From Candidatus Peregrinibacteria bacterium CG11_big_fil_rev_8_21_14_0_20_46_8 (GTDB taxonomy: Bacteria; Patescibacteriota; Gracilibacteria; UBA1369; UM-FILTER-53-11): a DNA stretch of 22,180 nt. The notes under the pieces are model-generated. The model was not told the origin of the DNA, ran no database searches, and saw nothing but the letters and a program-made list of their open reading frames with translations. The first letter of the stretch is position 1. The number at the start of each line of letters is the position of its first letter. Position numbers and translations under genes: made by a program. Shown here piece by piece: positions 8,730 through 14,664 of this stretch. The DNA is taken from contig PCVQ01000042.1 in the NCBI GenBank assembly GCA_002796025.1, positions 1 to 22,180 of the forward strand. The letters run 5' to 3'.

Positions 8730-9503
8730 TTAACGTTGTTTATTCCAGGAATCATTGCCATATTTTTCTTTGGCAAGTTGTTCCGCGTGCCGCATCTCTT
8801 CGCTGCTGATTTCTGCAGCTTCAAAAGTACATTGAGGAAATGCTTGAGCAAAGCCTGTCCGCACCGCATCCAGCGCCTCTTCAAATCCAACTTCCCGCCC
8901 CAAAAAATGAGAGATACTCGTAACGCGCTCTTTAATTGTTGCGATCATTTTTCCTTTTAGTTTTTCATCGGGCACTTTTAATAAAGAGAACATTTTTTCA
9001 ACATCCACGCGTAACAAAATCGTGCCGTGCTGCAAAATTACACCTTGTTTACGTGTCTGTGCATTGCCAGAAATTTTTTGCGGCATCTCGCCATTCATCA
9101 CAATCAAATCATTTAAAGGTACAAATTTTGCCGTGACGCCGAGCACCGCGAGTCCTTTAATAACGCCCTCCGAAATTGCACGATATGATTCTAAAATTCC
9201 ATTTGGTACTAAGGCTGCGGATTCCGGAATATGAATGCTATAGGTAAGCTCATGCTCGTGCAGTACCGCGCCTCCGCCCGTTACACGCCGCACAAATTCG
9301 GTGTCACTTTTTGCACATGCCGCAAGATCTATCTCTTCTTCAAGGCTTTGAAAGTAGCCGATCGAAATCGCTGCCGGTTTCCAGCCGTAGAGTCGCAGGG
9401 TCGGCGCACTTGTCTTCGTCGCAACGGCATCGAGTACGGCTTCATCGATTGCCATATTCATGCGTGCGGGAAGATGGCCGGTAGTGAGAAAGCGAAAGTT
9501 CAT
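8730..9503 (-). CDS. lplA: Lipoate-protein ligase A, catalytic subunit
   Basis: 257 residues of the biotin/lipoate A/B ligase fold. It activates lipoate with ATP and transfers it to a lysine of E2 or H proteins. Visible motifs: RRVTGGGAVLHE (72-83, lipoyl-AMP binding), the lysine in KISGNAQTR (K143, expected to contact lipoyl-AMP) and the HGTILL strand that follows. The polypeptide ends without the accessory C-terminal domain found in one-chain E. coli LplA; that domain is encoded by the gene immediately upstream, whose stop codon overlaps this ATG (ATGA). This split matches the two-subunit LplA-LplB enzyme known from Thermoplasma. Octanoyltransferases such as LipM share the fold, but the adjacent LplB-like gene favours a ligase. 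Confidence 0.85.
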   Translation of the reverse strand: MNFRFLTTGHLPARMNMAIDEAVLDAVATKTSAPTLRLYGWKPAAISIGYFQSLEEEIDLAACAKSDTEFVRRVTGGGAVLHEHELTYSIHIPESAALVPNGILESYRAISEGVIKGLAVLGVTAKFVPLNDLIVMNGEMPQKISGNAQTRKQGVILQHGTILLRVDVEKMFSLLKVPDEKLKGKMIATIKERVTSISHFLGREVGFEEALDAVRTGFAQAFPQCTFEAAEISSEEMRHAEQLAKEKYGNDSWNKQR

Positions 9504-9772
9504 TGTGCAAGAAGAATAGTATGAACGAGAGAAGGAATATCTAATCCGAAAAATTCGGTAGGGGATTCATGTTGAAATTTTTCTAGGCGTTCTGTGAGTG
9601 CTTTTTCTTCACGAGTGCAGCCGCGCAGTGCATGTTCTAATTGTTCGATATTCTCTTCCGGATAGATAAAAAAATCGCCGGTGATTTGTATTGAAGAGAT
9701 TGACCCGCCCTCTTCTTCAAGAAGAATTTTTATAAGCTTCCCGTCCGGTACTTTGTAGATTGCGCGTTGCAT
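9500..9772 (-). CDS. lplB: Lipoate-protein ligase accessory subunit (LplB-like, C-terminal-domain homologue)
   Basis: A protein of about 90 residues starting YKVPDGKLIKI, with ITGDFFIYPEENIEQLEHAL in the middle. This pattern, a beta-strand Lys/Gly start followed by GDFF and then an acidic helix, is typical of the accessory domain of lipoate-protein ligases. In two-chain enzymes this subunit is required for lipoate activation. The stop overlaps the lplA start (ATGA), consistent with translational coupling and 1:1 synthesis. I chose the ATG at 9772; a GTG two codons upstream (9778) is the alternative. A weak -10 (TAAAGT) 7 nt before the ATG suggests a leaderless start. The assignment is from motif memory and context, so it is somewhat less certain than lplA. 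Confidence 0.78.
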   Translation of the reverse strand: MQRAIYKVPDGKLIKILLEEEGGSISSIQITGDFFIYPEENIEQLEHALRGCTREEKALTERLEKFQHESPTEFFGLDIPSLVHTILLAQ

Positions 9773-9817
9773 CTGCACAACTTTACGTGAACTGTGTGGA
9801 AAATTAAAGTTTGGCTA

Positions 9818-9847
9818 TTGACTTATATTACCAAAATATTATATAAT
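9818..9847 (+). promoter_or_regulatory. Strong promoter of the structured RNA
   Basis: TTGACT (9818-9823), an 18 bp AT-rich spacer and a perfect TATAAT (9842-9847) make this the best sigma-70-type promoter in the window. Transcription would start at about 9853-9855, exactly where the first RNA hairpin begins. It runs away from lplB. Confidence 0.8.
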
Positions 9848-9853
9848 AGATAT

Positions 9854-10065
9854 GTATAGCAAATATCTTTACGATATTTCTATGCCCTTGAAACATAAAA
9901 AGGGAAGAGGATTTAGCGGCAACGCATGAATTCTCAAAAGGGTACCATCAATCTCGCTTCGGCAAGATTCTGGTAATGATTCTCTTTATTACGTGCTTCA
10001 AGCGGGAAATCGCAAGGTTTCTCGGAAAGGGTCGCTACTACCTAATATGTGTAGCGGCCTTTTTT
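9854..10065 (+). ncRNA. Putative structured non-coding RNA, family not recognised
   Basis: About 212 nt bounded by the strong promoter upstream and an intrinsic terminator. By hand folding I see successive hairpins. P1 is 9854-9885, with a bulged C. P2 is 9885-9904 (CCCTT/AAGGG) and shares a base with P1. P3 is 9907-9935: 12 bp, one bulged A, GCAA tetraloop. P4 is 9943-9975, with an internal loop and a C(UUCG)G tetraloop. P5 is 10003-10024: 9 bp, GCAA tetraloop. The terminator is 10030-10065. Two GNRA loops and one UUCG loop on long stems are hard to get by chance. I could not match RNase P RNA, tmRNA, SRP RNA, a T-box or common riboswitch cores. It ends before two terminators and a separate capA promoter, so a free RNA is favoured over a leader. 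Short reading frames inside it look accidental. Confidence 0.65.
10030..10065 (+). terminator. Intrinsic terminator of the structured RNA
   Basis: GGTCGCTAC (10030-10038) pairs with GTAGCGGCC (10051-10059), 9 bp with one G-U pair and a 12-nt loop, followed by six T residues (10060-10065). Confidence 0.85.
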
Positions 10066-10085
10066 GTATAAGCTCCGCCTTGCTC

Positions 10086-10111
10086 GGTCGGTGGCCTCGC
10101 CGGCCTTTTTT
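10086..10111 (+). terminator. Second tandem terminator
   Basis: GGTCGG (10086-10091) pairs with CCGGCC (10100-10105), 6 bp with one G-U pair and an 8-nt loop, then six T residues. It stands about 46 bp after the first terminator and would insulate capA from the strong RNA promoter. Confidence 0.6.
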
Positions 10112-10132
10112 GTTGCGCGTATAAATTTTTTA

Positions 10133-10161
10133 TTGCGGATGAGCTATTACTTCTCTAGAAT
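10133..10161 (+). promoter_or_regulatory. Promoter of the capA-like gene, leaderless spacing
   Basis: TTGCGG (10133-10138), 17 bp, TAGAAT (10156-10161). The ATG at 10168 begins 7 nt after the -10 box, so the transcript probably starts at or next to the start codon. Confidence 0.65.
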
Positions 10162-10167
10162 AATTTC

Positions 10168-11502
10168 ATGCCAACAAAGAAAAAAACTGCAAAGCGCGCA
10201 GCGTCTAAAAAAATTATGTCCAAAAAAAAGGTAGTGAAAAAAACAGTTAAAAAAGCGGCAGCCAGCGCTAAAGGGGGGGCACCGCTGAAGCCGAGTAAGC
10301 AATCGAAAAAGAATGTCAGGCGTGCTCCGAATAAAAAAGCAGCTCCGGCTATTGCTATAAAGCGTGTTGAAGTTACCAAAAAAGCTGTCTCTTCTGCGGG
10401 ATCAAAGATCCGCGTGCACATTCAGCGGCTTGTATGGTGGGGGACCGTAAGTGTCTTTTTATTGGGTGCACTCGCAATAATCGCGAACTACAGTACTGCA
10501 CTGAATCGAAGTGAGCTCTTACCCGAAAAGTTGGCACAGGTTTCTGTACTGAGTGCGGAATATGCAGATCCTATTGAACTTCCTCCCGAAGAAAAACCGC
10601 CGGTAACAATTATGGCAGTCGGAGACGTTATGCTTGCGCGCTATGTTGAACGAAAGATGCGCGGGAATCAAGATTACACATGGCCATTTCATAATAGTGC
10701 TGAATTTTTGCGCGATGCCGATATTACATTTGCCAATTTGGAGAGTCCGCTTTTGGCGGGTGCCAATGTAGAAGATAATGTCTATTATTTCCGTGCCGAT
10801 CCGAGTGCTGCAGCTGGTCTTTCGTGGGCCGGTTTCGATGTGCTTTCAATCGCCAATAATCATACGATGGATTACCGTGAGTATGGCTTACAGACAACCT
10901 TGGATGCACTGCGCGCTGCCGGTTTGGACGCTGTTGGTGGCGGTAAAAATGTAGATGAGGCGCATACGCCGGTTATGAAATTAGTGAACGGCCAGCGGAT
11001 TGCATTTTATGCATATACGGATAATTCGATTCCGCCGGGTTTTAACGGCGTAACCACCGATAGCACGCCGGGCATTGCAGGCATGAATGTAGAAGCAGTG
11101 CAAAACGATGTGAAGAATGCACTGCGCTCAGCAGATTTTGTTGTTGTTTCGATGCATGCCGGTCGTGAGTATTCAAAAGAGCCTACCGGGTTACAGAAAG
11201 AGTTTGCCCGTGCTGCTATCGATGCCGGTGCCTCAGTCGTTATCGGTCATCATCCTCATGTGGTACAGCCTGTTGAATGGTACGGCGACGGTCTTATTTT
11301 GTATAGTCTTGGCAACTTCGTTTTCGATCAGTTTTTCGATGAGGAAGTGCGCACCGGCTTGGCGGCAAAAATTTCATTACAGAAAGATAAGCGGCCGGTA
11401 TTAAAGTTGTATCCGACTCGTCTCGAAACCGTACAGACGGATGTAGTTATCGAAGAGCCCCGCCGCTCAGAACTCCTCGAGAAGCTAGGAGTGGCCTATT
11501 AA
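10168..11502 (+). CDS. CapA/PgsA-type metallophosphatase-fold membrane protein
   Basis: 444 residues. An extremely Lys-rich N-terminal segment (1-80, histone-tail-like KKxAKRAA runs) precedes a transmembrane helix at about 88-109. The PGA_cap domain starts near residue 147, outside the membrane. Family motifs are intact: GDVML (Asp153), NLESPL (Asn190, Glu192), ANNHTMDY (Asn231, His232), MHAGREY (His330) and GHHPHVVQP (His361, His362, His364), the last three likely metal ligands. The family includes CapA/PgsA of poly-gamma-glutamate capsule synthesis, but no capB, capC or pgs ligase gene is adjacent, so the substrate is unknown and an envelope polymer or phosphoester hydrolysis role is only inferred. 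The unusual feature is the long cationic cytoplasmic tail, which could bind nucleic acid or acidic lipids. Confidence 0.87.
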   Translation: MPTKKKTAKRAASKKIMSKKKVVKKTVKKAAASAKGGAPLKPSKQSKKNVRRAPNKKAAPAIAIKRVEVTKKAVSSAGSKIRVHIQRLVWWGTVSVFLLGALAIIANYSTALNRSELLPEKLAQVSVLSAEYADPIELPPEEKPPVTIMAVGDVMLARYVERKMRGNQDYTWPFHNSAEFLRDADITFANLESPLLAGANVEDNVYYFRADPSAAAGLSWAGFDVLSIANNHTMDYREYGLQTTLDALRAAGLDAVGGGKNVDEAHTPVMKLVNGQRIAFYAYTDNSIPPGFNGVTTDSTPGIAGMNVEAVQNDVKNALRSADFVVVSMHAGREYSKEPTGLQKEFARAAIDAGASVVIGHHPHVVQPVEWYGDGLILYSLGNFVFDQFFDEEVRTGLAAKISLQKDKRPVLKLYPTRLETVQTDVVIEEPRRSELLEKLGVAY

Positions 11503-11522
11503 ATAGCGCTTCAGAAAATCTA

Positions 11523-11531
11523 TGCTATACT
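11523..11531 (+). promoter_or_regulatory. Extended -10 promoter of tRNA-Glu
   Basis: TGC followed by TATACT (-10 at 11526-11531) lies about 20 bp before the mature tRNA. No convincing -35 is present, as is common for extended -10 promoters. Confidence 0.55.
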
Positions 11532-11550
11532 ACGCTGGCACTTTTGGCGT

Positions 11551-11625
11551 GGCGCCATCGTCTATCGGTTAGGACACTGCCCTTTCAAGGCGGAAAGACG
11601 GGTTCGATTCCCGTTGGCGCTACCA
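11551..11625 (+). tRNA. tRNA-Glu (anticodon UUC), CCA encoded
   Basis: 75 nt including the 3' CCA. The cloverleaf folds with acceptor GGCGCCA/TGGCGCT, a 4-bp D stem, anticodon stem CTGCC/GGCGG with loop CTTTCAA (anticodon TTC), a 4-nt variable loop, and a 5-bp T stem with TTCGATT. The first acceptor pair is G1-U72 instead of the usual G-C. The CCA is genome-encoded. Confidence 0.95.
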
Positions 11626-11643
11626 TTGCGATATATAAGATAT

Positions 11644-12189
11644 TTACGGCAAGAACCGCTTTCGTTGTTTGTAGTGATGATGTTTTGCTTGCTCGATGCG
11701 TCCGGCTTGAATAAGCTCTACGATACTCACAAAGAGGCTGGGATCGGGCACGTAATGTAAGACAATCGACTCTCGAATTGCCAGAAGATTGATAATAATA
11801 TCACCGTAGTTGAAAATATTTTGCATAAGCCCGTGCTTATGCTTTTCGATTTGGTGTATCTCTCCAATGTTAATAAACATTGTATCGTCGCGCACATATG
11901 GTGTAGTCGCAAAATCAAGAATGCGTTTATTTGTAACAAACCAGCTCGATAGAATGTATTGAAAAATTAGCAGAAATAAAAAATGTACCAGAATGAGCAT
12001 GAGTACAAGAGCGATGAATTGAAAAACTATTCCCACGACTTGATTAATATCTAGAAGAATATTGCTAATGCTGCTGATGACCAAAAAAAGAGTGAGTCCC
12101 GCTAAAAAAAGAAGAACCGGCCGCATGAGTACAATCCAGTGATCATTCCTGGAGAAAATGATTTCTTCATTTGGGTCGAGTGTCTGCAT
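11644..12189 (-). CDS. Membrane protein with bacterial PH-like domain (YdbS/DUF304 type)
   Basis: 181 residues from the ATG at 12189 (MQTLDPNEEIIF). A GTG at 12246 would add 19 residues and overlap the upstream small gene. DPNEEIIFSRNDHW starts the typical bPH N-terminus; two long hydrophobic helices follow (LLFLAGLTLFLVISSIS and an IALVLMLILVHFLFLLIF segment), then SSWFVTNKRILDFATT, the hallmark strand of bPH2 domains, and a cytoplasmic PH-like domain to about residue 150. The C-terminus is basic (HHHYKQRKR). Family members sit in the membrane and few have known functions. It is the last gene of a three-gene minus-strand group and converges on the tRNA, 18 nt away. Confidence 0.8.
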   Translation of the reverse strand: MQTLDPNEEIIFSRNDHWIVLMRPVLLFLAGLTLFLVISSISNILLDINQVVGIVFQFIALVLMLILVHFLFLLIFQYILSSWFVTNKRILDFATTPYVRDDTMFINIGEIHQIEKHKHGLMQNIFNYGDIIINLLAIRESIVLHYVPDPSLFVSIVELIQAGRIEQAKHHHYKQRKRFLP

Positions 12190-12235
12190 AAATTCAGGGT
12201 ATTCCAAAAATAAAAAAATATGAGAACAAAACCGC

Positions 12236-12427
12236 TCAGATAACACTGAGCCCGTAAAAGAATTTAACTACACGAAGTTCAGGAGTACAGACTAATTTTT
12301 TATTAGCATGTCCTACGATATTTTCGTGGCTTTTTTCGATATGGCGAATCTTTTTTATAATCCTCCACATCACAAATAACGAAAAAAGATGAATTATTAC
12401 AAATAATGAAGAAGTCCATTCAGGCAT
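12236..12427 (-). CDS. Small single-pass membrane protein, unknown
   Basis: 63 residues with one N-terminal transmembrane helix (SLFVIIHLFSLFVMWRIIKK, about 6-25) and a basic, His/Lys-containing tail. The ATG is 8 nt after the amidotransferase stop codon. A purine-rich GAGGAT directly before it, overlapping TAATGA, is one of the few SD-like sites in the window, which supports translation. The end overlaps the longest possible form of the PH-domain gene. I recognise no family. It might be an accessory subunit of the PH-domain protein. Confidence 0.55.
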   Translation of the reverse strand: MPEWTSSLFVIIHLFSLFVMWRIIKKIRHIEKSHENIVGHANKKLVCTPELRVVKFFYGLSVI

Positions 12428-12434
12428 ATCCTCA

Positions 12435-13175
12435 TTATACCAGGAGAATCCGATCTATAAATTTCTTAATAATTTTTTGAGCTTCACCGGAGGGACGTAC
12501 TGCAGCTTTCATCTCATCGAGCTGTTCGGGCCGGTCAAAATAGCGGTCGCGATAGCGCGTAATCCGCTCAATTAAATCTTCTGTGCTTACTTCGGGGTGA
12601 AATTGGAAAGCATAGAAGCGCTTGCCGTTGAATTTGAACGCATGGAAGGGGCAGATTTTTGAGGAGGCAAGCAGTGTTGTGCCTTCGGGAATAGAAGTCG
12701 CGCGCTCTTTGTGGCCACAAACAGCCACAAAGGGATTTGGCGTGTCATGAAAAATTACATCATTTTTGGCAGCGTCGGTCAGTTCGATATCGAAGGTGCC
12801 CATCTCCATATTTGGTTTGTCTAAAATCACTTTGCCTCCCATAAATTCTGCAGCAATTTGAAAACCAAAGCAGGAGGCGAGTACTGGAATATCCTTATCA
12901 AGTGCAAATTTCAAAACTCCGGCAATGCTATGAACAAATGGATAGCTTTTTGGGTCGCGTACCGTGGCATCACTGGAGCCTCCAACGAATACTGCATCGT
13001 ATTCTGCCGCCTGTTCAGGAGCAAAAAACGGGGTTTCAAAGGCATTGATAACCGTAAATTGTTCGGATTGCAGTTCGCCGTAGCGTACAAATTCATTCAG
13101 TTCTTCACGCTGTGTCTCTTCGTCTTCGCGAATCTGTATAAGGAGGATTTTGAGTTGATTTCGCTCTTTTTTCAT
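12435..13175 (-). CDS. Class I (triad) glutamine amidotransferase, stand-alone
   Basis: 246 residues. It carries the Cys-His-Glu triad of class I amidotransferases: nucleophile Cys102 in LASCFGFQ and His193/Glu195 in FQFHPEVS. GGKVILDKPNMEMGTFDIELT matches the stand-alone GuaA-N-like group, which often removes ammonia or glutamyl groups from small molecules. There is no synthetase domain or partner synthase nearby, so the acceptor is unknown. The promoter TTGGCA-17-TATACA lies at 13200-13228 and shares an inverted repeat with the divergent P-loop gene. The ATG is followed by a Lys-rich start. First gene of a minus-strand group with the small membrane protein and PH-domain gene. Confidence 0.85.
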   Translation of the reverse strand: MKKERNQLKILLIQIREDEETQREELNEFVRYGELQSEQFTVINAFETPFFAPEQAAEYDAVFVGGSSDATVRDPKSYPFVHSIAGVLKFALDKDIPVLASCFGFQIAAEFMGGKVILDKPNMEMGTFDIELTDAAKNDVIFHDTPNPFVAVCGHKERATSIPEGTTLLASSKICPFHAFKFNGKRFYAFQFHPEVSTEDLIERITRYRDRYFDRPEQLDEMKAAVRPSGEAQKIIKKFIDRILLV

Positions 13176-13199
13176 AGAGAGTCAAATATGAGCCGCTAC

Positions 13200-13228
13200 T
13201 GTATATCATAAGCTTTTGGCCTTGCCAA
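13200..13228 (-). promoter_or_regulatory. Promoter of the amidotransferase gene
   Basis: On the minus strand TTGGCA (13223-13228) and TATACA (13200-13205) are 17 bp apart, giving a leader of roughly 18 nt. The -35 overlaps the left arm of the inverted repeat at 13225-13253. Confidence 0.7.
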
Positions 13229-13253
13229 TAAGAAAAAGGCATTGTCTTATTGG
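13225..13253. promoter_or_regulatory. Perfect 9-bp inverted repeat between divergent promoters (possible operator)
   Basis: CCAATAAGA (13225-13233) and TCTTATTGG (13245-13253) are perfect inverted arms separated by 11 nt, 20 bp centre to centre (two helical turns). Each arm overlaps the -35 hexamer of one of the two divergent promoters, so one dimeric regulator could control both. Confidence 0.6.
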
Positions 13254-13271
13254 TGTCAACTGTGCTACAAC
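13242..13271 (+). promoter_or_regulatory. Promoter of the P-loop (DUF1611-like) gene
   Basis: TTGTCT (13242-13247), an 18 bp spacer and TACAAC (13266-13271) preceded by TGC (extended -10). Transcription would start at about 13278 and the ATG follows at 13297. Confidence 0.55.
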
Positions 13272-13296
13272 TTGGCTACTTTGTTTTCGGCGCCAT

Positions 13297-14331
13297 ATGG
13301 TACGAAAAATATTTCTCGATAAAATCAGCTCGGTTACCAAGAATCTTAAGCTTCCGCACGAGGTCACAATCTCGAGTGAAATTCCCGCCAAGGAGGGGAC
13401 ACTGCTGGCGGTTCGCGTTATGGAAGATAAGAGTGTTCATAACCTTTTTGAGCTTGTTTCCGGGCGTATGTCCACAACGCATAAAGGTGATGTTCTCGTT
13501 GTAGCCTTGGGAAACCGCCGCGCATTAAAGCGTTTTGTGGGAGAGATACCAAAGACGGTTGCTGTTGATGATGTATTACACCTTTTGAGTGCTGCTGGTA
13601 TAGCCGGCATATGCACAAGTATTAATCGTATTAAAGTTGCCGGACCAGTGCGCCTGCGTGTTTTGGGTGCGGTTCTCGACGAGCATAAGCGTCCTTTGAA
13701 TATCCATAATTTTGCAATTTTCCCGCGCGTCCAAAAGGTAGCACAGCCGATACCGTTGATTCTTATTAGCGGTACGTGTATGCATGTCGGAAAAACTTCT
13801 GCTGCGTGCAGTATTGTAAAATTTGCTTCACGCCGCGGCCTTAAAATAGCTGCGGCTAAAATGAGCGGTATTGCCGGACTCGCTGATGTTGAGCGCATTA
13901 AAGATCATGGTGCACGGCATGTTGTGTCGGTAATTGATGCCGGCTTTACCTCGACGGTGACAAGCAAAGAAAAAGTTATAGGAATTGTGAAGGGTGCCAT
14001 TTCTTTTCTTGCAGAAAAAAAGCCCGATGCGATTTTGATTGAATTTGGAGACGGGGTATACGGTGAATATGGAGTTCTCGAAATTTTAAAGGACCGCGAG
14101 ATTCAAAAAATGACTGCGGTTCATATTGGCTGTGCTCATGATCCCCTGGGTGCTATGAAACTTTTGGAAGTGTGCAAAGAAATTAAGATGCCACTCACCT
14201 TTATTGCAGGGCCGATTACCGATAATGAGGTAGGTAAACGCTTTATAGAAAAAAGACTTCGCTTGCCGGGATTTAATGCTTTAACAGAAGGGGAAGCGCT
14301 CTTTGATGCGGTGATAGAGAGAATCAAGTAA
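13297..14331 (+). CDS. P-loop NTPase-fold protein, DUF1611/DgcN-like
   Basis: 344 residues from the ATG at 13297; a TTG at 13216 would add 27 residues but lies upstream of the predicted promoter. The N-terminal half is beta-rich (LLAVRVMEDK to GAVLDEHKRP). The C-terminal half starts with a Walker A, ISGTCMHVGKTSAA (GKT at about 165-167), then KMSGIAGLADVERIKDHGA, ILIEFGDGVYGEYGV and GCAHDPLGAMK. This arrangement resembles the DUF1611 P-loop domain, whose characterised members act in D-amino-acid metabolism, and more distantly BioD or MobB. The exact substrate is unknown. It is transcribed divergently from the amidotransferase gene, and the shared operator suggests the two respond to one signal. 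No SD is seen. Confidence 0.65.
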   Translation: MVRKIFLDKISSVTKNLKLPHEVTISSEIPAKEGTLLAVRVMEDKSVHNLFELVSGRMSTTHKGDVLVVALGNRRALKRFVGEIPKTVAVDDVLHLLSAAGIAGICTSINRIKVAGPVRLRVLGAVLDEHKRPLNIHNFAIFPRVQKVAQPIPLILISGTCMHVGKTSAACSIVKFASRRGLKIAAAKMSGIAGLADVERIKDHGARHVVSVIDAGFTSTVTSKEKVIGIVKGAISFLAEKKPDAILIEFGDGVYGEYGVLEILKDREIQKMTAVHIGCAHDPLGAMKLLEVCKEIKMPLTFIAGPITDNEVGKRFIEKRLRLPGFNALTEGEALFDAVIERIK

Positions 14332-14334
14332 AAT

Positions 14335-14649
14335 TTATTCCCGCACAGTACTCGAAAGCGGGCGCCGCGGATGTACAAAGTGAGTTCCGGTAGGCTGCTG
14401 CAATGGTACGCTTTCTTCTTTGATGGTCGTAATAGATTGAGCTTCCATAACTTTTTGTTTGAGAATTCTATTTTCAGTTTCCAACTGTGCCTGTACAGTT
14501 TGATTCTGGCGCATAAGGTAGCCAATTTCGGCAGTACTTGTTACGCGCAAAAAGAAATAAATACTTATTGCCAGCAACATGCCAAAGAGCGTAAACATAA
14601 GCATGTTGAGGCTCTTACGAACTTCTTGTGAGAGAGGAGTGCGATGCAT
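14335..14649 (-). CDS. FtsL/DivIC-like septum protein
   Basis: 104 residues: short basic cytoplasmic N-terminus, one transmembrane helix (about 15-35), then a coiled coil (IGYLMRQNQTVQAQLETENR and onwards, about 42-70) and a Pro-rich tail. Topology and size match FtsL/FtsB/DivIC cell-division proteins, which bridge FtsQ and FtsWI; the sequence is too plain to choose among them. It is 15 nt after the SLH-RlpA gene, whose RlpA domain also belongs to septal peptidoglycan processing. No SD is seen. It ends 3 nt from the convergent P-loop gene. Confidence 0.65.
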   Translation of the reverse strand: MHRTPLSQEVRKSLNMLMFTLFGMLLAISIYFFLRVTSTAEIGYLMRQNQTVQAQLETENRILKQKVMEAQSITTIKEESVPLQQPTGTHFVHPRRPLSSTVRE

Positions 14650-14664
14650 AGAAGGTGAAATAAA

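Noticed and set aside
5459..9503. A prophage tail-fibre module suggested by the repetitive fibre protein
   Set aside because: No other phage genes are present; the fibre has a signal peptide and lies among metabolic and surface genes.
9926..10073. Short reading frames inside the structured RNA (16 codons from 9926 ending in TAATGA; 31 codons from 9977)
   Set aside because: The frames coincide with hairpin and terminator sequence, have no usable ribosome site and no recognisable peptide; structure explains the sequence better.
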